Counted from the stretch's first letter, positions 36,846-45,118 are shown. The stretch is DNA of 49,722 nt from Gammaproteobacteria bacterium (GCA_030426545.1 JAUHYL010000025.1:1-49722), one strand, 5' to 3'. Program-made: numbers and translations. The notes: generated by a model not told the origin, from the sequence alone.

Positions 36846-38318
36846 ATGAACCTGTTGCACCGTTTAATAGCCGCCCCGGCAGCCCGGGGTATCCGCACCT
36901 TCTTCTTTCGTAACCGCGTTGTACCCGCCTTTCTGCTTGCCCTTATGCTCTCCGCCTGTGTGCAGCCCGAAGCCGATTCCCCGATCGATGTGACCTGGGC
37001 TGATCTCGATGGGCGCCCCCTGCTTGTGCAGAACGCGGCCGTGTTCGACAGCATCACGGGCCAGGTGCTGCCCAATCAGGACGTGCTTGTGCGGGGCGCT
37101 TCCATTGTGGCCATCGGAGCTGCCGGCAGCCTGGCAGAGACGGACGGCGCACATGTCATTGCGGGGCAGGGCGCCACGTTGATTCCCGGGCTGATTGATA
37201 TGCATGGCCATGTAATGGCTTCCACCGGCCCCTCCTGGGAAACGGCGACGCCGAATCCTGAGGACAACCTGCGCGCCTATGCCTTCGCCGGCGTGACCAC
37301 GGTATTCGATCCGGGCGACAGTTCCGACGAGGCCTATAGCCGGCGCCAGCGAGTTGCCGACGGCGAACTACTCGGGCCGCGCATTTTTACGGCGGGCCGC
37401 ATTATCACTGATCCCGAGGGGCACCCGCGCTCCGTGGTCGATGCTCTCGCACCCTGGTGGATTGCATGGTTGCTGAAGCCGCAGGTGGCGACAGGCGTGG
37501 CCACCGTGGAAGAAGCGCGGGACGCAGTTGATGAGCGCGCTGACGCAGGCGCGGATGCGATCAAGGTCGCGATCGACAGCATTCCCCTCGATGCGGCGAT
37601 CATGCCGGCCGATGTGCTGGGCGCGGTTGTCGACCAGGCGCGCCAGCGCAAGCTGCGCACAGTTGCGCATATAGGCACAACTGAAGATGCCATTGTCACC
37701 GCTGACAGTGGCGCAGCGCTCTGGGTGCACGGCGTTTACAAGGAGCGTGTACCCGACGAGATGGTCGCGAAACTGGTCGCATACGGTATTCCCATGGTCA
37801 CTACCAGCGAGGTGTTTGATCGCTATGGCCGCGCCCTGCAGGGACCACTGGTGCCCTCGAAACTGGAACAACAGATGATCAGCCCGGAGAAACTCGCCTC
37901 TTTCTTCCCGCCGCCGGAGGACTTTGATCTCGGCGCTCTGCAGGGGTGGGTGGAGTTGATGCAACAGACGCGTGAAGTGCGGTTGGATAATGTCGGGAGA
38001 TTGCATGCAGCCGGCGTAACCATTCTCGCGGGAAGTGATACCCAGTCCGGGGTGTTCCCCGGTGCCGGTCTGCACCGTGAACTGGTCACGCTGGTTGCGG
38101 CGGGCTTGTCGCCCGCCGAGGCGTTACGTGCCGCCACGCTGTCTCCTGCGCGCTTTCTCGATGAGTCGGCAGACCCGGATGCGGGCGTGATCGCGGTGGG
38201 CAAGCGTGCGGACCTCGTACTGGTGAATGGCGATCCCACGCGGGATATTGCCGCCGTCAGCAATATTCGGGAAGTTATCTTGAACGGCAGGTTGCTGCAG
38301 CGGCGCGGCGCGAACTAG
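36846..38318 (+). CDS. Amidohydrolase-family lipoprotein
   Basis: Metal-dependent amidohydrolase of 490 residues related to imidazolonepropionase-like enzymes. A signal peptide with lipobox (FLLALMLSAC, Cys near residue 38) exports and probably lipidates it. IPGLIDMHGHVMAST carries the H-x-H metal ligands; GADAIKVAID a likely carboxylated Lys; VAHIGTTEDAI another His; and ILAGSDTQSG the late Asp. The C-terminus GKRADLVLVNGDPTRDIAAV is standard for this superfamily. Exported members include dipeptidases and prolidases. The substrate is unknown. The vWA protein gene follows 82 bases downstream on the same strand. Confidence 0.85.
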   Translation: MNLLHRLIAAPAARGIRTFFFRNRVVPAFLLALMLSACVQPEADSPIDVTWADLDGRPLLVQNAAVFDSITGQVLPNQDVLVRGASIVAIGAAGSLAETDGAHVIAGQGATLIPGLIDMHGHVMASTGPSWETATPNPEDNLRAYAFAGVTTVFDPGDSSDEAYSRRQRVADGELLGPRIFTAGRIITDPEGHPRSVVDALAPWWIAWLLKPQVATGVATVEEARDAVDERADAGADAIKVAIDSIPLDAAIMPADVLGAVVDQARQRKLRTVAHIGTTEDAIVTADSGAALWVHGVYKERVPDEMVAKLVAYGIPMVTTSEVFDRYGRALQGPLVPSKLEQQMISPEKLASFFPPPEDFDLGALQGWVELMQQTREVRLDNVGRLHAAGVTILAGSDTQSGVFPGAGLHRELVTLVAAGLSPAEALRAATLSPARFLDESADPDAGVIAVGKRADLVLVNGDPTRDIAAVSNIREVILNGRLLQRRGAN

Positions 38319-38400
38319 GGCGGAACCTGTATTGGCAGGCACGTGTCCGCGGGCGGTAACCAGCTCTGTACCAACAGTGGCAATTAGCAAGGAGTTTTTG

Positions 38401-40323
38401 GTGAAACAGTTCTGCATTGCAATCCTCGCCGTATGTCTGGCTGCGCCCCTGTTTGCCGCGTCACTGGATGCGCCGGGCAGCGCTCCCATGGGCAGCAACA
38501 TCTCGGTCACCTGGGATGCCCCCGGTGAACAGTACGACTCGGTCTACGTGGTGGAGGCAGGCGCGGCTGACGACGCCAGCGGTATTACCTCCGCGTCGAT
38601 CACCAGCGGTAAGAACCCGCTTATCCTCGCCCTGCCTGAAAAGCCCGGCGACTACGAGTTGCGTTACTGGTCGATTCAGCAGAAGCAAGTGCTGGTGAGA
38701 CAGCCACTGAAGATTGAGGACGTGCCCACCAGCCTGCGTGCCGCGGCCAGCGTTCCGCAGGGAGCAGACCTGGAAGTGCATTGGGAAGGCCCTGGCAACG
38801 CCTATGACGGCATAGCTTTGTTTCCTGCTGGCGCGGCAGAAGGCAGCAAGTCGATCACCCGCAAGGCCATTCTGAGTCGTCGCAACCCGCAGGTGTTGCG
38901 CATGCCTGATCAACCCGGCGACTACGAGTTGCGCTACATCACCCGGCGCGAAAAAATTGTCAAGGCAACGCTTCCAGTGACGGTGACCGGTGTCGAGGCT
39001 TCTCTGCAGGCGGCAGACACCGCAGGGATTGGCAGCAACCTGGAAGTGACCTGGGAAGGCCCGGGCACCAATTATGATTTGATCGGCCTGTTTCCCGTTG
39101 GCGCAACCGCCACCGCCCGGGCCGTCAGTAGCCAGGGCATTCTTAACAAAAAGAATCCCATTGTTCTGAAGTTGCCCGAGACTTCGGGAGCGTATGAGTT
39201 GCGCTATGTCACTACCGGCAGCAAAGCGGTGTTGGCCACGCGCCCCCTGACCATCACTGACACCTCTGCGACGATTGTTGCCCCGGAACGCGCGGTTGCC
39301 GCGTGGCCACTGAACGTGGGCTGGACGGGGCCGGGCAATGACTATGATTCGATTGCGCTCTACCCGGCCAATGCGGCAGCGGATGTAAAAGCGGTCACCA
39401 CCGGCTCCATCCTGGGTGGCAAAAATCCGGTGGTGATTAATCTCCCCGATGCGGAGGGGGATTACGAACTTCGCTACATCACCGCGCGCGAACACAAGGT
39501 GTTGGCAGTACAGCCCCTGCTTATCAAGCCTGCGGGCCGTCTCGCCGTCAGTTTCACGGGCCAGCGCGACATCAGCGGCGCGGGCGGGACCGGTGCGGTG
39601 GAACTGGTGCTGGATGCCTCTGGCAGTATGCTGCAGCGCGTGGGCAGCGGCGAACGCCGTATCAGTATTGCCAAAGCGGTATTGACGGACCTGGTGACAA
39701 ACTACCTTGGAGAGAATACCGGCTTTGCGCTGCGTGTTTTTGGCCACAAGGAAGCGGACAGTTGTCGTACTGACCTGGAGATTCCCTTCAGCGCACTGAA
39801 TCGCGAACAGGCCGCCGCCCGCATCGACAGCGTGAATGCCATGAATCTGGCCAGGACACCCATTGCCGATTCATTGGCAAAAGTACCACAGGACCTCGCC
39901 GGTGCCACTGGCCCTAAAACCATCATCCTGATTACCGACGGCGAAGAAACCTGTGACGGCGATCCTGAAGCCGTGATCACCGACCTGCGCAATCGCGGTC
40001 TGGATCTGCGCCTGTCTATTGTGGGCTTTGGCATTGACGACGCGGAGTTGAAGAAAACCTTCAGCCACTGGGCTGAACTTGGCGGCGGCAGCTACTTTGA
40101 TACTACCTCTGCCGAGGAGCTCAGCCGCTCGCTGCGTTACGTGATTTCCGGGCCGTTCCGCGTAGTGAACGCTGCCGGTGAAACCGTGGGGGAGGGTGTG
40201 ATTGGTGGCGCAGAGATTGTGCTCCCCGCGGGAACCTACCGTGTGGAGACGATTGGGGCCAGCCCGAGGTCGATCGAGAACGTGGTAATCAGGCCGCGCG
40301 AGTTGACCGAGGCCAGCTTCTAG
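38401..40323 (+). CDS. Secreted von Willebrand A protein with four 90-residue repeats
   Basis: A 640-residue exported protein. After a signal peptide (residues 1-20) four Ig-like units of exactly 90 residues occupy about 21-110, 111-200, 201-290 and 291-380. Each contains a W-x-G/A-PG-x-x-YD core (for example VTWEGPGTNYDLIGLFP), a KNP or RNP step and a GDYELRYI strand. The vWA domain (about 390-570) has the metal-ion-dependent adhesion motif LVLDASGSM and IILITDGEETCDGDP. A short beta domain closes the protein. The likely role is a periplasmic or surface adhesin/scaffold. The GTG start at 38401 follows AAGGAG at 38389-38394. Confidence 0.8.
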   Translation: MKQFCIAILAVCLAAPLFAASLDAPGSAPMGSNISVTWDAPGEQYDSVYVVEAGAADDASGITSASITSGKNPLILALPEKPGDYELRYWSIQQKQVLVRQPLKIEDVPTSLRAAASVPQGADLEVHWEGPGNAYDGIALFPAGAAEGSKSITRKAILSRRNPQVLRMPDQPGDYELRYITRREKIVKATLPVTVTGVEASLQAADTAGIGSNLEVTWEGPGTNYDLIGLFPVGATATARAVSSQGILNKKNPIVLKLPETSGAYELRYVTTGSKAVLATRPLTITDTSATIVAPERAVAAWPLNVGWTGPGNDYDSIALYPANAAADVKAVTTGSILGGKNPVVINLPDAEGDYELRYITAREHKVLAVQPLLIKPAGRLAVSFTGQRDISGAGGTGAVELVLDASGSMLQRVGSGERRISIAKAVLTDLVTNYLGENTGFALRVFGHKEADSCRTDLEIPFSALNREQAAARIDSVNAMNLARTPIADSLAKVPQDLAGATGPKTIILITDGEETCDGDPEAVITDLRNRGLDLRLSIVGFGIDDAELKKTFSHWAELGGGSYFDTTSAEELSRSLRYVISGPFRVVNAAGETVGEGVIGGAEIVLPAGTYRVETIGASPRSIENVVIRPRELTEASF

Positions 40324-40330
40324 CAATTGC

Positions 40331-40359
40331 CAAAAAGCAGGCGCCACAATCGGTGCCTG
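40331..40359 (-). terminator. Rho-independent terminator for the leftward CDP-alcohol gene group
   Basis: CAGGCACC-gattgt-GGCGCCTG read on the minus strand forms an eight-pair stem with one G-T pair, followed directly by CTTTTTGG. It lies 77 bases after the stop of the Rossmann gene and eight bases after the vWA stop on the other strand, so it mainly serves leftward transcription. Confidence 0.7.
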
Positions 40360-40435
40360 CACAGTTGGCCTCAGCAGCGCGCCAGCTCCGGCGCCACCGT
40401 TTCTGCATCGGCCTCAAGAAGTATTGCCAGAACCT

Positions 40436-41584
40436 TCAGCGATTGAATCGACGTGTCAGACAGTCGATCTGATCGCCGGCAACCTGCCGGATGTCGCCGG
40501 GTGACATAACTGCGGGAAGTTCGAGCCCGACCTCCTCGCGCAGTATGTCACGGGAGTACTGGGCAAAGTGCACGGTACCGTTGTCCTCTATTTTTTCTAT
40601 ACCGTTGAGCGTGTGACAGTGCCGCATGGCCGTCGTCGCTTCTTCGAGCGTCCAATCATCGGGTAGATCCACCGCCACCTGTCCACCCTGAATGCTTAAG
40701 GGGTAGCCGCCGGGCAGACCATTTGGCCCCGGCGCATGCAGTTTATGGGTGGCGCCCGTATCGTCCAGTAATGCGTTTGCCACGCGGCTGGCCAGGATGC
40801 CGGTGGTTGAAGAAAAGGATGCATCCGGTTCGTAAAGGTTTTGAACGCCCCTGTTCATGACAGCGCGCACGTCGGGAAAGCTGTCGGTGATATCTTCGCC
40901 GTTAACCATTACCCGGGCCAGAAACGGCGCCGCGTTGCTGTAGCCGGGTTCGCGCGGTGCAACCCAGTGAATATGATGGGCCACCAGCGCGACGTTTACC
41001 TCCTGCAGTGCGCAGTTTCGATCAAGCGCCACCTGTCGCTGCAGCGCGATGTGATTCAGTCCGACATTACCGGCACCACAAGACGGCGTCGCTACGGAGC
41101 CCGATCGCGCAATGCCGGCGATCACCGGCAGGGTCATGTCGGGCAGGTTGCCAACCATGTAGGCGCATTTAATACCGGCGGCTGCAATGGCTTCCCCGAC
41201 CAGCAGCGGCACGAGAACCTGCAACGGTGTAAATGCCCCGAGGCCAGCGGCACTGATACGGGCATAGTTCGGTAACTGTTTCGTGGCGTCCCAGGTGATG
41301 GGTATGGCGTAGTTGATGACCAGGTCTGGTTTTTCCTGCTCGAATAATCTGGTAAGGGCTGCCTTGTCCAGCGCATCGAAGTCGCCATAGACTGATACCC
41401 GGCCCATGCAATGGTGGGTTGCCAGGCAGGCGTCGTTCAGCAATCGCCACGCTTTCTGTTCCAGCCTCCCTTGCGGAAGAAGATCCGTCATGACGACGTG
41501 GTGATTGCTGCGCAACAGCTCGCTGCAAATCTGTGACCCCACCCGCCCGGCCGCTCCAAGAATGATGATTCGCTTCTGAGACAT
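40436..41584 (-). CDS. NAD(P)-binding Rossmann-fold protein, unassigned
   Basis: A 382-residue soluble protein opening with KRIIILGAAGRVGSQICSEL, a dinucleotide-binding GxxGxxG motif. DFDALDKAALTRLFEQEKPD and LVINYAIPITWDATKQLPNY resemble extended short-chain or saccharopine-dehydrogenase-like proteins. The middle (CAYMVGNLPDMTLPVIAGIA and LQEVNVALVAHHIHWVAPRE) matches no family I know. It is the last leftward gene before a terminator, 245 bases after the cytidylyltransferase gene. In another frame the sequence past its stop encodes DTSIQSLKVLAILLEADAET and a few more codons, which looks coding-like; a frameshifted or overlapping C-terminus is possible. Confidence 0.6.
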   Translation of the reverse strand: MSQKRIIILGAAGRVGSQICSELLRSNHHVVMTDLLPQGRLEQKAWRLLNDACLATHHCMGRVSVYGDFDALDKAALTRLFEQEKPDLVINYAIPITWDATKQLPNYARISAAGLGAFTPLQVLVPLLVGEAIAAAGIKCAYMVGNLPDMTLPVIAGIARSGSVATPSCGAGNVGLNHIALQRQVALDRNCALQEVNVALVAHHIHWVAPREPGYSNAAPFLARVMVNGEDITDSFPDVRAVMNRGVQNLYEPDASFSSTTGILASRVANALLDDTGATHKLHAPGPNGLPGGYPLSIQGGQVAVDLPDDWTLEEATTAMRHCHTLNGIEKIEDNGTVHFAQYSRDILREEVGLELPAVMSPGDIRQVAGDQIDCLTRRFNR

Positions 41585-41640
41585 ACTGGTCTACGCTCCT
41601 GCGGGAAAACTCGTCTGAATTCAATTTCTGCAGCATCTGC

Positions 41641-41662
41641 ACACCCTGCCCGGACAGGGTGT
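41641..41662. other. Perfect hairpin in the Rossmann/cytidylyltransferase gap
   Basis: ACACCCTG-CCCGGA-CAGGGTGT, eight perfect base pairs with a six-base loop. No U-run follows on the minus strand, so it may be an mRNA processing or attenuation structure. On the plus strand only GTTTGGGG follows. The rest of the 245-base gap shows nothing gene-like. Confidence 0.5.
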
Positions 41663-41829
41663 TTGGGGTAGAGGGTCAAACTAGGTCATTTTTGTGCCAG
41701 AGTAAAACCAGGCGTCTCGCTGCATTCCGGTCCGAATCGTCGTCCAGTGTTTCAATTCAGCTATGACAGGCGTCTGTTGAAAAAACCGATACCCCTGCCG
41801 CTAATCATCAGCAGAAAGCTTCTGGACTT

Positions 41830-42300
41830 TCAGTTTCTGGAGGTTCTGAGGTTTTCCGGAACAACGGCTATCTCGATAACCTCCCTGGTATGAGATTGCG
41901 CCATGACATTCTGCTTTATTCTTGTCGAGGAGGTGCGGGCATTGTAAGGGACCTGATTGATCTGCTTCCCTTCAGACTTGAGATAGGATTCCACAGCGAC
42001 ATTGTGTGGCTTGACTCCCCAGTCTTCCCCAATTACGAATATGTCCGCGTTCAGTTCCTTGCAGCCTGATACGTATTCGAGTTCATAGTAGGGCCTGACA
42101 ATATCAACACACCGAAGTGCTTTAAGCATCTCAATACGCTGTTCGAGAGGAATAACGGGTAGGTTGGGCTTATAGGAATGCACGACACGGTCTGAAGCAA
42201 CGCCGACCGCCAGAATGTCGCCCAGTGATTTGCAGTATTCCAGTAGCGCTACGTGGCCAACGTGTAGTAAGTCAAACGTACCGAGGGTATAGACGATCAC
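41830..42300 (-). CDS. Cytidylyltransferase-like nucleotidyltransferase (TagD/RfaE-C type)
   Basis: A 156-residue nucleotidyltransferase. The signature YTLGTFDLLHVGHVALLEYC includes the HxGH catalytic motif; EQRIEMLKALRCVDIVRP, ADIFVIGEDWG and the C-terminal ARTSSTRIKQNV (counterpart of RTxGISTT) complete the glycerol-3-phosphate/ethanolamine-phosphate cytidylyltransferase pattern. It should activate a phosphorylated small alcohol to a CDP derivative. The gene is 61 bases downstream of a CDP-alcohol phosphatidyltransferase gene, so both may act in one head-group pathway. The alcohol is unknown. The region is less GC-rich than its surroundings. Confidence 0.8.
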   Translation of the reverse strand: MIVYTLGTFDLLHVGHVALLEYCKSLGDILAVGVASDRVVHSYKPNLPVIPLEQRIEMLKALRCVDIVRPYYELEYVSGCKELNADIFVIGEDWGVKPHNVAVESYLKSEGKQINQVPYNARTSSTRIKQNVMAQSHTREVIEIAVVPENLRTSRN

Positions 42301-42361
42301 GTGATAGATAGCTCGTTATGAAGTAGTTTTTGTGGATATCTTGTAGCGACACTGGCACCTC

Positions 42362-43015
42362 TCATAGAAGTCTCCAGCCGTAAATAGTGGTGATCCCGAG
42401 CGTGTAGAACGCCAGCAGATAGACGTTTCTGGGTTCACCGGAATGTTTGGGTGTTTTGATCTGGGAAATATTTAGAACGGCGAGGCCCAGGGCGCTGCAA
42501 GACAGGATGGTAAGAAATATTTCGTATGGGAAAAGGCCATCAAAGAGAAAAATGAATACCAGCACCAAATTGTTGTTATCCAGTGCCAGGCCCGTGTATT
42601 TGGATCCGTCAGACAATCCAAATGTACTAAAGTAACTCAACCGTATTGCGGCGGCGGAGAGCAGTATAAATGCGGGGAGAACAAATAGCGGTTCGAACCT
42701 GGCATAGCTAAGAACAAGAACAGCGGGTGTTACGCCATAACTTACAATGTCTATGACCAGGTCGAGTTGGCCGCCAAAATTCCTGTCGGACCCTGTCCGT
42801 CCCTTCATCCTTCTGGCAATCAATCCGTCCGCCCAGTCAAAGGCTACGGCCCATATCATGCCGATCATCGCAGCATCATAGACTCCGGTCACACAGAAGT
42901 AGATTGCGAATGTGGTGCAGGCCAATCCCAGGAGCGAGCAAATATTGGGTAAATCCAATATGTAGGAAACTATAGCCCGTTGTTGCTCTGTAACTGTTGC
43001 AGTGTCTGTGGCCAT
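42362..43015 (-). CDS. CDP-alcohol phosphatidyltransferase, PssA-like
   Basis: A 217-residue membrane enzyme with about six helices. The family motif D-x2-DG-x2-AR-x8+-G-x3-D-x3-D is intact: FDWADGLIARRMKGR, then GGQLDLVIDIVSYG. The opening LDLPNICSLLGLACTTFAIY and GVTPAVLVLSY resemble CDP-diacylglycerol-serine phosphatidyltransferases, but the attached cytidylyltransferase suggests that the CDP-linked partner may be the small alcohol. It therefore might make an unusual polar lipid instead of, or besides, phosphatidylserine. An AT-richer composition than neighbouring operons hints at recent acquisition. Confidence 0.8.
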   Translation of the reverse strand: MATDTATVTEQQRAIVSYILDLPNICSLLGLACTTFAIYFCVTGVYDAAMIGMIWAVAFDWADGLIARRMKGRTGSDRNFGGQLDLVIDIVSYGVTPAVLVLSYARFEPLFVLPAFILLSAAAIRLSYFSTFGLSDGSKYTGLALDNNNLVLVFIFLFDGLFPYEIFLTILSCSALGLAVLNISQIKTPKHSGEPRNVYLLAFYTLGITTIYGWRLL

Positions 43016-43390
43016 CGTCGTCCCAGAAGTAATAATTGGAAATCGTGTATGCGAATAGGCGGTATAGCCTGTGGCCCATAACGCCCAGGGCGATGCGATT
43101 TGAACAACAATGCCGGCCCTGATTAATCGGCAGTCGCGTCGATAAAGAGTTGCAAAGTTCGCTTGCTAGCCAGGTGTAGAAAAAGCAGAAGGCGGCGCAT
43201 GTGTGGGCCCCGACTTCAGTACGGTAGACGCCTTAGTTGGTACGCGCCATTTGGCCTGGTGTGGCGCTGCTTCCCAGTCGATTCAGGACTGAGCCATGTG
43301 GCATGGTTTTATGGCAGGAAAATACCAGGGTCGCAGTCGCTGTGAAGGAGCAAGACTAGTCAGCTGAGACCGGAGTTCTCACGCAAAAAT
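43016..43390. other. Intergenic stretch without a supported gene
   Basis: Leader region of the phosphatidyltransferase gene plus the area downstream of the 57-residue ORF. Short ORFs here use rare starts and have Arg/Trp-rich shadow-like translations. I see no convincing promoter or terminator. Confidence 0.5.
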
Positions 43391-43564
43391 CTACTCGTCA
43401 GACGACTGCTTCTTTTCGAGTGCAATTTTTGCGTACCGCACTGCATGCTCTAGCTTATCGTATTGGTAGCCCCCGGAATGAAACACTGTCCTTGTTTCTT
43501 TCTCAATGTGGTACTTGGCCATCAATTCCGTGTCTTGCTGTGATAACTCGATTTCTTTACGCAT
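43391..43564 (-). CDS. Small hypothetical protein, 57 residues
   Basis: An ATG complementary to 43562-43564 opens a 57-residue ORF: MRKEIELSQQDTELMAKYHI, then EKETRTVFHSGGYQYDKLEH, ending AVRYAKIALEKKQSSDE. An AAGGA ribosome-binding-like element lies about ten bases upstream. The composition (charged, Lys/Glu-rich, one short helix-turn pattern) looks like a real small cytoplasmic protein rather than a shadow ORF. No domain is recognised. It stands between the repeat protein gene and the phosphatidyltransferase gene on the same strand, with 62 bases to the former. Confidence 0.6.
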   Translation of the reverse strand: MRKEIELSQQDTELMAKYHIEKETRTVFHSGGYQYDKLEHAVRYAKIALEKKQSSDE

Positions 43565-43626
43565 GATAAGACGTCCTTGGCGGTTACGCTCTATTCTCTG
43601 ACTGAAGTAGTCGGCTTAAAAAGCCA

Positions 43627-44316
43627 CTAGTGGAGTACGCAGGCCTCTCGTTTTCTGCGGTATTCAGGTGCACAAAGCCAGCTGTCACCCGAGTCACTCA
43701 GGTGCGCATTCTCAGGAATTTTCACTGCGATGCATTTGCTGTTTTCCTCTACATAACCTCGCTCGCACTTCCAGCCGCTGGTGTATCCGAGATCAGAGAG
43801 ATAGCCATGCCTCGGTACATCTATCTTGGAACACGTGTCGTTACTTTTCAGGTAGCCGCGCTCGCACGCCCAACCCGGCATGTAGTCGCTACCTACCAGA
43901 TACCCATTTTCAGGGACGGTTATCTTTCTGCAGGTGTCAGCTACAGCTTGATAGCCGCGCTTACATTTCCATCCCGGCCCATAAGTTTGATTCAGCAGAT
44001 ATGCATTGGGTGGTACAACGATCTCACTGCATTTGTTCCCCTGCATCACAAACCCGCGCCTGCACTGCCACCCCGACCCGTAGGACTTCTTGTTCAGAAA
44101 TGCGTTTTCGGGGACAACGATAGCGATGCAGGTACTGTTGGTTTTCCGAAATCCCGGGTTGCAGTCCCATCCGCTGCCATAGCCACTCGGTGTAGCATTG
44201 TTGGGCACGTCAGGCATCGAGTCCTGTGAGAAAACGGCCTGGGGCGAGAATAGCGAAACAAAGAGCGGAATTAGCAGCAGAAACAATCGTCTGCCTGTCA
44301 GGGAATAAGTATACAA
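43627..44316 (-). CDS. Secreted protein of five exact 33-residue cysteine-pair repeats
   Basis: A 229-residue exported protein. A signal peptide covers about residues 1-30 (RLFLLLIPLFVSLFSPQAVF). From residue 46 there are five consecutive units of exactly 33 residues plus a 19-residue partial sixth. Each has the plan Y-G-x-G-W-x-C-x-R-G-Y/F, ten residues between two Cys, and then I-x-V-P-x-N-A-Y-L. A unit thus holds one probable disulfide, giving six in total. Such a rod could be a surface or periplasmic binding or spacer protein. I recognise no named domain. The start is TTG at 44316 with GGAG eight bases upstream. Confidence 0.75.
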   Translation of the reverse strand: MYTYSLTGRRLFLLLIPLFVSLFSPQAVFSQDSMPDVPNNATPSGYGSGWDCNPGFRKTNSTCIAIVVPENAFLNKKSYGSGWQCRRGFVMQGNKCSEIVVPPNAYLLNQTYGPGWKCKRGYQAVADTCRKITVPENGYLVGSDYMPGWACERGYLKSNDTCSKIDVPRHGYLSDLGYTSGWKCERGYVEENSKCIAVKIPENAHLSDSGDSWLCAPEYRRKREACVLH

Positions 44317-44686
44317 AGGGATAACTCCGGCCCACTATGTGGGCATGTGAAGCGAGTTCTGCACCCTGAATTGTGAAGCAGTCGCTAAGCGGCGGCTGGT
44401 GAGCAATCTAGCAATGTAGTCTCGAAGGATAGGGGGCTCAGGAAAGGAGGGCGGCCCAAGGTGATCCGTAGTCGTTTGACTATACAGGTTTTAACCAGGG
44501 AATGTTGGTATTTGTTTTGGTTAGCGTATTGCTGCTGCATCACGCGGCGTGCGGGTATCGAAAGTAAGGGAATGTAGTGGCGCTGAGCCGTTAACCAGGT
44601 GTTAGTTCCCTGGCGGGTAGACACTTCATCTGGCGGTACTATATTCCGATGTCTCTGCGCGCTTTTTCTATAGGACTGATGTTTAT
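44317..44686. other. Intergenic stretch without a supported gene
   Basis: Divergent gap between the repeat protein and a small membrane protein. A 79-codon ORF on the minus strand (44385-44624) has no plausible start site and unconvincing composition. The only signal is a candidate promoter at 44618-44645. Confidence 0.5.
44618..44645 (+). promoter_or_regulatory. Candidate sigma-70 promoter for the small membrane protein
   Basis: TAGACA (44618-44623) and TATATT (44640-44645) are 16 bases apart; transcription would start near 44652, 35 bases before the ATG at 44687. Confidence 0.4.
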
Positions 44687-44968
44687 ATGACTGTGGTCAT
44701 TCTGAAGGTTTGTGTCACGTCGTTGTATCTACTGATGGCAGTGCGGGCATTCCAAAGTGGAACAACCATCGACCGTCTGCTGGGAGTCTATTTGCTGGCA
44801 GGGCTGGTGATGCTGTTCACCTTAGCCAAGTCGATTGCCACGGCCTGCCTGCTGGCAGGCGCAGCCGCGTACCTTGTTAGTCAGGTGCTTACGTCGGCCA
44901 GGTGGGTGAGTCGCGCATTACCGCTGCTGGCAGCTGTGCTGACCGTTGCGTTGTACGCAGTGCAGTAA
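44687..44968 (+). CDS. Small three-helix membrane protein, weakly MrpF-like
   Basis: A 93-residue hydrophobic protein with helices at about residues 2-20, 30-62 and 72-92. The stretch RAFQSGTTIDRLLGVYLLAG faintly recalls subunit F of Mrp/Mnh cation antiporters (R-G-P-T-x-x-D-R), but no other Mrp subunit gene is near, so the resemblance may be fortuitous. It lies just before the transglutaminase/Anbu genes on the same strand with a 146-base gap. Confidence 0.55.
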   Translation: MTVVILKVCVTSLYLLMAVRAFQSGTTIDRLLGVYLLAGLVMLFTLAKSIATACLLAGAAAYLVSQVLTSARWVSRALPLLAAVLTVALYAVQ

Positions 44969-45082
44969 CCCGGCATACGCCCTTCTCCCCTCTTTGTTGA
45001 CCAACTCAATTCGATCTTGCCAGTTCCGCGGTAAGAGAGGACGATGGGTCAAAGGCGTCTCAACTTTTTGATGGAGAGAAAA

Positions 45083-45118
45083 ATGAACAAACGCTTTGTG
45101 TCGCGTGGCCCCAATTGA
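45083..45118 (+). other. Eleven-codon leader ORF overlapping the transglutaminase start
   Basis: ATG at 45083 follows a GGAGAG element and encodes MNKRFVSRGPN before a TGA at 45116-45118. This stop overlaps the TTG start of the transglutaminase gene (TTGA). It may couple translation of the weak TTG to a strong upstream initiation site. A sequencing or evolutionary frameshift is the alternative explanation. Confidence 0.45.

Noticed and set aside
38461-39747. 428-residue minus-strand frame in the vWA gene
   Set aside because: It merely mirrors the four internal repeats of the sense protein.
41641-41662. Hairpin as a strong terminator
   Set aside because: No U-run follows on the strand of the leftward genes, so it is kept only as a structure.
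44385-44624. 79-codon minus-strand ORF in the gap
   Set aside because: No convincing ribosome binding site and a composition unlike a folded protein.
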